Below, piece by piece: positions 24,678 through 32,803 of a DNA stretch of 37,332 bases; the first letter of the stretch is position 1, and every line of letters begins with the position of its first letter. This DNA is from Bacteroidota bacterium. Its GTDB lineage: Bacteria > Bacteroidota > Bacteroidia > Cytophagales > Cyclobacteriaceae. The notes below the pieces were generated by a model. The model saw only the letters and a program-made list of their open reading frames with translations. It searched no databases and was not told where the DNA came from. The stretch is taken from contig JAJRQT010000158.1 of the NCBI GenBank assembly GCA_024280115.1, forward strand, positions 1 to 37,332, read 5' to 3'. Made by a program: the position numbers and the translations under genes.

Positions 24678-26942
24678 ATGGATAAATTATTCAGAAAAGA
24701 CGCATTCAACTACCATGCACTTGGGCGACCGGGAAAACTTGAAGTAATCCCGACAAAACCATATTCCACTCAAAGAGATTTGTCACTGGCCTACACTCCA
24801 GGTGTGGCAGACCCATGTCTGGCCATAGATAAAAATCCTGATGATGCCTATAAATACACCATGAAAGGAAATCTTGTGGCAGTCATTTCAAACGGTACAG
24901 CAGTATTGGGTTTAGGTAATATAGGCCCTTTGGCTGGCAAGCCTGTCATGGAAGGAAAAGGTTTTTTGTTTAAAATCTTTGCTGATATCGATGTGTTTGA
25001 TATTGAAGTAGATACTACAGATCCTGAGCACTTTATAGAAACAGTTAAAGCCATTGCTCCAACATTTGGAGGTATAAACCTGGAAGATATCAAAGCGCCG
25101 GAATGCTTTGAAATAGAAGAAAAACTCAAAGATGCCCTGGATATTCCTATCATGCATGACGACCAGCATGGAACTGCTATAATCACTGCAGCCGGATTGC
25201 TGAATGCACTCGAGATCGTTGGGAAGAAAATAGATAAAATTAAAATGGTAGTAAATGGCGCCGGCGCAGCTGCCGTTTCTTGCACCAGGCTTTATTACAG
25301 TCTTGGAGTAAAACCGGAAAACGTAATAATGCTGGATAGTAAAGGTGTATTGAATAGTGAAAGAAAAGACTTAAACGAGGTTAAAAAACATTTCATTACC
25401 AACAAGAATGTCCATACATTATCCGATGCAATAAAGGGTGCAGATGTCTTTCTTGGCTTGTCTGTAGCAGGTGTTTTAAAGGATGATATGCTGAAATCCA
25501 TGGCTAAAAATCCAATAGTATTTGCATTGGCAAATCCAAACCCTGAAATACCTTATGACAAAGCTAAATCGGTTCGCGATGATGTAATAATGGCCACGGG
25601 CCGTTCCGATTTTCCCAATCAAATCAACAATGTCCTAGGTTTTCCATTTATTTTCAGAGGTGCAATGGATGTACGGGCAACTACCATAAATGAAGAAATG
25701 AAAGTCGCCGCTTCCAGAGCGCTTGCGAAATTAGCAAAAGAACCCGTACCAGAAGAGGTAAACATTGCCTTCCATGTGCAAAACCTGAAATTTGGAAGAG
25801 ATTATTTTATCCCAAAACCAACGGACCCTAGGCTTATTGAAAGAGTGGCTCCTGCCGTGGCAAAGGCAGCCATGGAAACCGGCGTTGCCAGAAGACCCAT
25901 TCCTGATTGGAAGGCCTATGTTGAAGAATTGAGAAAACGACTTGGCCTAACTAATCCACTGAAAGGGTATATGACTGCCGCTTGTAAACAAAACCCCAAG
26001 AGAATTGTCCTGGCTGATGCAGAGCACTACAACGTATTAAAAGCCGCAGAAATAGTTCTCAATGAACAAATTGCTAAGGTAATACTACTAGGAAATGAAA
26101 AAATAATCAAGCGCGTAATAGCTGAAAATGACCTGGAACTCAATAGCGTGGATATAATAGATCCAAAATCTAAAAAGGAACAAAACCGGATAATAAAATA
26201 TTCAAAGATACTATTTGAAAAGCGCCAACGCAAAGGCATGACCCTGGATAAGGCAATGGATACACTGATTCATAAAAATTACTTTGGCCCGATGCTGGTT
26301 GAAACCAAGGAGGCCGATGCTGTCTTATCGGGATATACCTATAGCTATCCTGATACCATCCGACCTGCGCTTCAAATTATTGGCCGCCAGCCAAATACGC
26401 GGATTGTTAGTGGTATGTATATTGTAAATGCCGTGGAGGGTCCACTTTTTTTAAGCGATTGTACTGTAAATCTAAATCCCGATAAAGAAACATTGGTTGA
26501 AATCATTCTGCAAACTGCCGAGGCTGTCCGGCGATTTAACATTGAACCTAATATCGCTGTACTCTCCTATTCTAATTTTGGTTCCGTTCGTGGGGAATTA
26601 TCAATTAAGCTGGAAGAAGTTGTGCAACAGTTACATACAGATTATCCTGATCTAAACGTTGATGGTGAAATGCAGGCAAATGTGGCATTAGACCCCGATC
26701 TCATGAAGGAGACTTATCCGTTTTCAAAATTGATTGAAAAGAATGTAAATACCTTGATTTTCCCGGACCTGGCTTCAGCAAATATCGGTTACAAACTTTT
26801 AAATAAAGCGGCTAAATTTGATATCATCGGTCCTGTACTCAATGGGATGAATAAACCGGTTCATATCCTGCAAATGGGTAGTAGTGTCAATGAAATTGTC
26901 AATATGATCATGATCGCCGTGTTAGATGCACAGCAGAGGTGA
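24678..26942 (+). CDS. maeB: NADP-dependent malic enzyme with phosphotransacetylase-like domain
   Basis: A 754-residue MaeB-type enzyme that decarboxylates malate to pyruvate with reduction of NADP. The malic part (about 1-425) shows RDLSLAYTPGVADPC (33-47), LEDIKAPECFEIEE, MHDDQHGTAIITAAGLLNAL with the metal- and substrate-binding residues, and the Rossmann motif VVNGAGAAAVSC. The second part (about 430-754) resembles phosphate acetyltransferase but usually serves regulation by acetyl-CoA rather than catalysis. The length is as expected for this two-domain form. It is monocistronic. A plain central-metabolism gene without a visible link to its neighbours. Confidence 0.95.
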   Translation: MDKLFRKDAFNYHALGRPGKLEVIPTKPYSTQRDLSLAYTPGVADPCLAIDKNPDDAYKYTMKGNLVAVISNGTAVLGLGNIGPLAGKPVMEGKGFLFKIFADIDVFDIEVDTTDPEHFIETVKAIAPTFGGINLEDIKAPECFEIEEKLKDALDIPIMHDDQHGTAIITAAGLLNALEIVGKKIDKIKMVVNGAGAAAVSCTRLYYSLGVKPENVIMLDSKGVLNSERKDLNEVKKHFITNKNVHTLSDAIKGADVFLGLSVAGVLKDDMLKSMAKNPIVFALANPNPEIPYDKAKSVRDDVIMATGRSDFPNQINNVLGFPFIFRGAMDVRATTINEEMKVAASRALAKLAKEPVPEEVNIAFHVQNLKFGRDYFIPKPTDPRLIERVAPAVAKAAMETGVARRPIPDWKAYVEELRKRLGLTNPLKGYMTAACKQNPKRIVLADAEHYNVLKAAEIVLNEQIAKVILLGNEKIIKRVIAENDLELNSVDIIDPKSKKEQNRIIKYSKILFEKRQRKGMTLDKAMDTLIHKNYFGPMLVETKEADAVLSGYTYSYPDTIRPALQIIGRQPNTRIVSGMYIVNAVEGPLFLSDCTVNLNPDKETLVEIILQTAEAVRRFNIEPNIAVLSYSNFGSVRGELSIKLEEVVQQLHTDYPDLNVDGEMQANVALDPDLMKETYPFSKLIEKNVNTLIFPDLASANIGYKLLNKAAKFDIIGPVLNGMNKPVHILQMGSSVNEIVNMIMIAVLDAQQR

Positions 26943-27281
26943 TCAGAGTTTTCTAATTACTTTATTTACACTGCTTTATCTCTTCAAAATTGATTCCGTA
27001 TTATAATTACTTTGTCCCACATTCATCCTCGTCTCAGAGGAGGAGGATGGATGATTGGCCATTTCTTTGTCAATTATTAATCAATCTCTAATCAATATTA
27101 TTATGTTTCAACTGGCTTATGTAGCAAGAAAATAGATAATAGCATTACAAAATTAACCTCAATCAATCAACCCATCGAAAACCTCTCTCATACTTTGATT
27201 ATCTTAGATTGGACCCCAATAGATATTATTTTTTATAATCAATTATTTCTATTTTAGACATTCATTTAACCCAATCACTCA
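26943..27281. other. Intergenic region between maeB and the phosphoesterase gene
   Basis: 339 bp. A hairpin at 27020-27053 (left arm CATTCATCCTC, right arm GAGGATGGATG with one wobble pair, and an imperfect inner stem) may end the maeB transcript, though no T-run follows. CCCCAATAG at 27214-27222, about 60 bp before the next start, weakly resembles the motif upstream of GH97 and the sulfatase. Nothing else was seen. Confidence 0.45.
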
Positions 27282-29726
27282 ATGAATTCTTTTCTGAAAA
27301 CTGGATTATTGCACATAGTCATTGCAATATTTGGCATTCTATTTACTAGTTGCAGTACAAACGATGATAACACTGAGCAAATAAATCATCAGTTACTCGA
27401 ACAATTATCCAACCGCCGTATGCAATTACCCAACGGTTGGTCGTTGACGCCTCCCGGTAAATCTCTACAACTGGGCGACTTCCCACTTAATATGGTCAAA
27501 TCATCTTCGGAGAAATACATGGCCATAACCAATAATGGACAAAGCGTGCACAGCATCATGTTATTTAGTATTGGGAACGGAGTAAAATTATTAGATGAGG
27601 CAGAAATCCCAAAGGCCTGGTTTGGTATGAAATTCAGCCCGGATGATTCAAAACTATATGTTTCCGGGGGCAATGATAATGTGATAAGGATATATAACAT
27701 TGTTGAAGACAAACTTGTTGAAACCAATTCAATTATTCTTGGCGATCCATGGCCTAACAAAATAGGTCCAACAGGATTAGATATTGACTTTAATTCCAAC
27801 ACTCTTTACACAGTAACGAAAGAGGATAGCGCCATGTACATTTGCAATATAGACCAACTGAAAGTTGATCAGCGAATTCAGCTAACTCATGAAGCATACA
27901 CCTGCTTATTAAATCCCACAACAGACGAACTTTATATATCACTTTGGGGCAGTAATGAAGTGGCCATTTTCAACACGAAAAGTAAAACCATCGAATCGAC
28001 GGTGCAGGTCGGTCATCATCCAAGCGCAATGATTATCAATGAAGAAGGAAGTATACTTTACGTGGCCAATGCCAATTCCAACACTATATCCGTAATCGAT
28101 ATCGGGCAAAGAAAAGTACTCGAGCATATTTCCACTACGCTCTATCCGGATGCACCGGCAGGAAGCACGCCCAACAGTATGGCGCTTTCACCAGATGAGC
28201 ATTTGCTATATATTGCCAATGCCGATAACAATTGTGTGGCGATTTTTGATGTAGAGAATCCAGGTCATAGCAAAGCAAAAGGATTTATTCCAACAGGTTG
28301 GTATCCGACATCTGTAATGGTATCAGATAGCACCATATTAGTGGCAAATGGAAAAGGAGAGGCTTCCAGCGCCAATCCTAATGGGCCAAACCCATATCTT
28401 AAAAGGGATGAAGACACCCAATATATTGGGGGGTTATTTAAAGGTAGTTTATCCATTATCTCCGTACCGGATGCAGCAACTCTGAGCACCTACTCCAAAG
28501 TTGTTTACAGCAATACACCTTATAGCAAAGAGTTAGAGAAAAGGGCTTTGGGAGCTGACAACAACCCTATTCCACGTGATAAAAATGATGTATCACCAAT
28601 CAAGCATGTTTTCTATGTAATCAAAGAAAACCGGACTTACGACCAGGTTTTTGGAGATATGCCGCGAGGAAACGGTGACTCTACGTTATGTCTCTTCAAT
28701 GAGCGTATATCACCAAATCATCATAAATTGGCAAGTGAATTTGTTTTGTTCGACAACTTTTATGTTGATGCTGAAGTGAGCGCTGATGGGCATAACTGGT
28801 CAACCGCTGCATATGCCAATGATTATGTAGAAAAAACCTGGCCAACCATGTACGGTCAAAGGGGAGGCACCTATGATTACGAAGGTGACAGAGAAATCGC
28901 ATTCCCGGAAGAAGGATTCATTTGGGACTATTGCCAAAGAGCAGGCATCTCCTACCGGAGTTATGGCGAGTTTGTCAGAAATGGTAAAGCTATGATAGCA
29001 TCACTCAACGGGAATATTGATAAAGACTATCCTAATTACAACCTGAGCATTATGGATACCCTCAGAGTTTCCAGATGGAAACATGACTTTGACTCATTGC
29101 TTGCAATTGATGCTGTACCACAATTCAATACCATTCGAATTTGTAACGATCATACAAGTGGGGCAAAATTAGGCGCTCCTACACCGAGGGCACATATGGC
29201 TGACAATGATTTAGCGTTAGGCCGGATGATCGAGCATATTTCCAATAGCAGTATTTGGAAAGAATCCGTAATTTTTGTCCTTGAAGACGATGCCCAAAAT
29301 GGCTCTGACCATGTAGATGCCCACAGGTCTATATTATTGGCTGTAAGTCCATATGCAAAGCGGGAATACTTAGACCATTATATGTACTCAACATCTTCTG
29401 TACTCAGAACAATGGAGTTGATATTGGGATTGCCTCCAATGAGTCAGTACGACGCTGCAGCAACACCATTGTTTAAAAGTTTTACAAACGAAGCGGATTT
29501 CTCTCCATACCTTGCAGTAGCCAACAGCTACCCTCTGGATGAGAAAAACACTGAGAAAAATAAACTTTCTGAACTCAGCGAACAATTTAACCTGGATGTT
29601 GAAGATGCTGCCCCGGATATTGCCTTTAACGAGGTAATTTGGAAAACTATAAAAGGAATAGACAGCGAAATGCCAGCCCCCAGACGTGGCGCTTTTGTGA
29701 AACTGGTCGAAGATTCGGACGACTGA
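27282..29726 (+). CDS. Lipoprotein with YVTN-type beta-propeller fused to a phosphoesterase domain
   Basis: An 814-residue exported protein. The signal ends in LFTSC (cysteine 24), so it is a lipoprotein. Residues about 55-400 form a seven-bladed propeller with YVTN/lactonase-type repeats: LYVSGGNDNVIRIYNI, LYISLWGSNEVAIFNT, LYVANANSNTISVIDI, LYIANADNNCVAIFDV. Residues about 440-750 form a PF04185-type phosphoesterase (phospholipase C / acid phosphatase superfamily): HVFYVIKENRTYDQVFGDM, then NFYVDAEVSADGHNW, and VIFVLEDDAQNGSDHVDAHR, which carries acidic and histidine metal ligands. The substrate is unknown; surface phosphate-ester hydrolysis is the general expectation. It is monocistronic and converges with the GH92 cluster. 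Confidence 0.9.
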   Translation: MNSFLKTGLLHIVIAIFGILFTSCSTNDDNTEQINHQLLEQLSNRRMQLPNGWSLTPPGKSLQLGDFPLNMVKSSSEKYMAITNNGQSVHSIMLFSIGNGVKLLDEAEIPKAWFGMKFSPDDSKLYVSGGNDNVIRIYNIVEDKLVETNSIILGDPWPNKIGPTGLDIDFNSNTLYTVTKEDSAMYICNIDQLKVDQRIQLTHEAYTCLLNPTTDELYISLWGSNEVAIFNTKSKTIESTVQVGHHPSAMIINEEGSILYVANANSNTISVIDIGQRKVLEHISTTLYPDAPAGSTPNSMALSPDEHLLYIANADNNCVAIFDVENPGHSKAKGFIPTGWYPTSVMVSDSTILVANGKGEASSANPNGPNPYLKRDEDTQYIGGLFKGSLSIISVPDAATLSTYSKVVYSNTPYSKELEKRALGADNNPIPRDKNDVSPIKHVFYVIKENRTYDQVFGDMPRGNGDSTLCLFNERISPNHHKLASEFVLFDNFYVDAEVSADGHNWSTAAYANDYVEKTWPTMYGQRGGTYDYEGDREIAFPEEGFIWDYCQRAGISYRSYGEFVRNGKAMIASLNGNIDKDYPNYNLSIMDTLRVSRWKHDFDSLLAIDAVPQFNTIRICNDHTSGAKLGAPTPRAHMADNDLALGRMIEHISNSSIWKESVIFVLEDDAQNGSDHVDAHRSILLAVSPYAKREYLDHYMYSTSSVLRTMELILGLPPMSQYDAAATPLFKSFTNEADFSPYLAVANSYPLDEKNTEKNKLSELSEQFNLDVEDAAPDIAFNEVIWKTIKGIDSEMPAPRRGAFVKLVEDSDD

Positions 29727-29756
29727 AATATTGAGACCGCTTCGAAATGTACAACA

Positions 29757-29781
29757 CCCCTAAATCCCCTAAAGGGGACCT
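29757..29781. repeat. Short palindromic intergenic repeat between convergent genes
   Basis: The text CCCCTAAATCCCCTAAAGGG continues into a TCCCC/GGGGA hairpin (29765-29769, 29774-29778). This is a familiar type of intergenic sequence in Bacteroidota and could act as a weak two-way terminator between the phosphoesterase and GH92 genes. Confidence 0.4.
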
Positions 29782-29829
29782 TACAGAGTGGACTGAATTA
29801 TTTAGTTATTTCATATTAAATAAACCTAC

Positions 29830-32790
29830 CTACTTATGAAATAAGGCTGCTGCGGGTATAACTTCCTTAATAATACCAGGTCCTTTCCAGCTGATCGTAT
29901 TACCATATCCTCCACCCATTTGAAAGTACTTTTCTCCAATTTTATAAGTTCCCACTTTTAAAGAAATCATTCTGGACAATGGGGTTGCTGTTCCGGGACC
30001 CTTTCTTCCAACAAATTCCTTTCCATCCAGGTATAACATTCCGCCATCATTAGAAGATAGAAAAAATGTATAAACACCATCTTTTGGTATTTTAATATAA
30101 CCCGAATAGATAAATCCGAAAAGTCTATCATTATCTCTTTCAGCTATGTTGAAATTTGGGGTAACACCAGTCTTTTTTGGTTTAAATGCATCTAATTCAT
30201 CAACGCTAAGCACATCTTCTTCATAATATTTATATCGCAATCCCGGTTTGAAATTACCACCTTCATAATTTTTAAATTTAGCAATTTCTACCCTTCCTAA
30301 TTTTTCAATTTTTGCCGAAACAACTGTTGTTGTTAGTAAGCCTTCTTTTTGAGCATAAAATTTGATCTCTGTAGTTTTATTTAATTCAAACGGTTTAGTA
30401 TAAATAGCCGATTTTTCGTTAGGCTCACTTCTATCAGTAGTGTAGTAGATTTTTGCGTTTTCAGTTTCACAGCCGAGGGAAATTGTAGCCTTATTAAAAA
30501 AGTAATTTTCTTTCACCTTATAATAAGGCATTACAACAGCCTTTACGAATTCTTTTGTAGTGGGTCTGTCAGCCTTTGACGTTCCCCAATCGTAATTTGG
30601 ATTCTCACCCATTTCAAATACGAATTCACCGCCATTAATAATTTTCTGATGATTGAACCATGACTTTGTATAAGTTTTTCCATTGAGTGTAGCAGATTGA
30701 ATATATTTATTTTTCTCGGAACCATTTTTTGTACGAATTACAAATTGCTTTCCATTTTCAAGATTGACGGTAACCTTATCAAATATCGGACTTCCAATGG
30801 TGTACATTGGTTCGCCCGGAAGAGAAGGGTAAAATCCCATAGCGCTCATGATATACCATGCCGATATTTGTCCGCAATCCTCGTTTCCACTAATTCCTTC
30901 CGGGGTATCATCATAGAGCGTATTCAATATTTCTCTAACATATTCCTGAGTTTTAGGAGCAGCGCCGGCATAGTTATAGAGATATGCAATTTGGTGACTC
31001 GGTTCATTTCCATGTGCATATTGTCCTATTAAGCCACCCGCATCCACCACGTTTTTATCAAACTCGCTTTGATGGGTAAAGAGCGTGTCAAGCCATGCTA
31101 CAAACTTCTCATCGCCGCCCATTAAATCTATTAAACCATCCACATCGTGCGGTACAAAAGCGCTGTATTGAAAGGCATTTCCTTCTACATAATAACCACT
31201 AGGTTCAGCCGGATCAAATGGTTTAACCCACGTATAATCTCTGTTTTTTGGACGCATAAATCCGGTTGACGAATCAAACATATTCTTATAAAACTGTGCT
31301 TTTTGTTGGTAAAGAAGGTAATCATCATCTTTTTTTAGGTCTTTTGCCATCTCTGCAACGCACCAGTCATTATAAGCATACTCCATTACCATGGCTACTG
31401 AACCACCAGTTCCCTCAATATCGGCAGGGATAAATCCTAAATTGTTATAGTATAAAATATTCTCCATGGACTTTCTCATCCCTTCGTATGCCAGTTCAAC
31501 ATCGTAATCCCGTATTCCTTTATTGTAAGCATCTAAGATCATGGGAAGTGCATGATTACCGATCATATTGCCAGACAAGTGTCCCTGGATTTCCCAACGA
31601 GGTAACCGCCCTTCTAATCTGTACATTTCAATAGCAGTTTTAATCCAATCATTCATTTTAGATGGTGAAATTATCGTAAAAAGAGGTAATTGAGTTCTGA
31701 ACACATCCCATAGGGAATAGACTGTGTAATTTGTAAAGTCATTGGTTTGATGCACTTTTTTATCAACACCGCGAAATTTGCCATCAACATCCATAAAAAT
31801 ATTTGGAGCAAGTGCAGCATGGTACATAGATGTATAGAAAATACGACGTTGTTTTTCTGTTCCACCTTCAACTTCTATAGTAGATAATTGCTTATTCCAT
31901 GCTTCTTTTGCTCTGACTTTTATTTCAGAGAAATTCCATCCCGGATTTTCGGCGTCTAAATTCCTTTTAGCCCCTTCAACACTTACTGCGGAAATGCCAA
32001 CCTTCACCAAAATCTCTTCATTTTTTTTGGTATTAAAACTAACGTAAGCTTTAATGTTGGTCCCTTCCGCCTCAGTGATTTTATCAACAAGTTGATCATT
32101 TATTGCAATTCCAAATGTTTTAAATGGCTTTGAGAATTTCGCATAAAAGAAAATACGTTGATCTGCCGCCCAACCGGTAGAATGTGTAAGTCCCGTTATT
32201 ACAGAATCATTAACAACCTGTATATTTGAATTCACGATCTTCTCACGATGTTTCAGATCAATGATGATGTTCGAATTATCCGATTCAGGAAATGTATATT
32301 TATGAAAACCACTTCGTGTTGTCGCCGTTAATTCCACGGAGATATTGTAATCATCGAGCAGCACTTTGTAATAACCGACTGATGCTTCTTCATTGTTATG
32401 ACTAAACTCCGATCGATAACCATTGCTACTATTAGCTTCATCACCTACAAGCATTTGAACTTTCCCTACGGTTGGCATAAATAATACATCGGTTAGCTCC
32501 GGAGAACCGGTGCCGCTTAGATGTGTATGGCTAAACCCCATGATCGTTTTATCGGAATAATGGTAACCCGAAGAACCATCCCAATTTGGCCCCCGCGTAT
32601 CCGGACTAAGCTGAACCATTCCGAATGGCATAGTTGCTCCAGGATATGTATGTCCGTGCTCACCTGTTCCAATAAATGGATCGACCAAAAAAGTATAATC
32701 CTTGTTGTTAGTGTCTTGATTGGAGCAACTGCTGATTGCGCCCATGGCAAAAATTAATAATCCTATTTGTACATACCTTCTCAATTGCAT
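29830..32790 (-). CDS. GH92 exo-alpha-mannosidase lipoprotein with chitobiase-C-like and PA14 domains (intact copy)
   Basis: A 986-residue calcium-dependent GH92 enzyme that removes terminal alpha-mannose by inversion. The lipoprotein signal ends in ISSC (cysteine 22). VDPFIGTGEHGHTYPGATMP (36-55) opens the N-terminal domain. The catalytic domain carries EGNAFQY (E536, equivalent by position to the catalytic acid Glu533 of Bacteroides Bt3990) and GNEDCGQISAWY (E637-D638, catalytic-base region). After about residue 770 comes a chitobiase/hexosaminidase C-terminal-like module (ISLGCETENAKIYYTTDRSE), then PA14 (about 850-986) with GVYTFFLSSNDGGMLYLDG, probably sugar binding. It starts 13 bp after the stop of the next GH92 gene, so the two are one operon. 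Confidence 0.93.
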   Translation of the reverse strand: MQLRRYVQIGLLIFAMGAISSCSNQDTNNKDYTFLVDPFIGTGEHGHTYPGATMPFGMVQLSPDTRGPNWDGSSGYHYSDKTIMGFSHTHLSGTGSPELTDVLFMPTVGKVQMLVGDEANSSNGYRSEFSHNNEEASVGYYKVLLDDYNISVELTATTRSGFHKYTFPESDNSNIIIDLKHREKIVNSNIQVVNDSVITGLTHSTGWAADQRIFFYAKFSKPFKTFGIAINDQLVDKITEAEGTNIKAYVSFNTKKNEEILVKVGISAVSVEGAKRNLDAENPGWNFSEIKVRAKEAWNKQLSTIEVEGGTEKQRRIFYTSMYHAALAPNIFMDVDGKFRGVDKKVHQTNDFTNYTVYSLWDVFRTQLPLFTIISPSKMNDWIKTAIEMYRLEGRLPRWEIQGHLSGNMIGNHALPMILDAYNKGIRDYDVELAYEGMRKSMENILYYNNLGFIPADIEGTGGSVAMVMEYAYNDWCVAEMAKDLKKDDDYLLYQQKAQFYKNMFDSSTGFMRPKNRDYTWVKPFDPAEPSGYYVEGNAFQYSAFVPHDVDGLIDLMGGDEKFVAWLDTLFTHQSEFDKNVVDAGGLIGQYAHGNEPSHQIAYLYNYAGAAPKTQEYVREILNTLYDDTPEGISGNEDCGQISAWYIMSAMGFYPSLPGEPMYTIGSPIFDKVTVNLENGKQFVIRTKNGSEKNKYIQSATLNGKTYTKSWFNHQKIINGGEFVFEMGENPNYDWGTSKADRPTTKEFVKAVVMPYYKVKENYFFNKATISLGCETENAKIYYTTDRSEPNEKSAIYTKPFELNKTTEIKFYAQKEGLLTTTVVSAKIEKLGRVEIAKFKNYEGGNFKPGLRYKYYEEDVLSVDELDAFKPKKTGVTPNFNIAERDNDRLFGFIYSGYIKIPKDGVYTFFLSSNDGGMLYLDGKEFVGRKGPGTATPLSRMISLKVGTYKIGEKYFQMGGGYGNTISWKGPGIIKEVIPAAALFHK

Positions 32791-32803
32791 TAGTTCCTAT
32801 TTA

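Noticed and set aside
24848..25285. 145-residue ORF opposite maeB
   Set aside because: Antisense shadow of the conserved malic domain.
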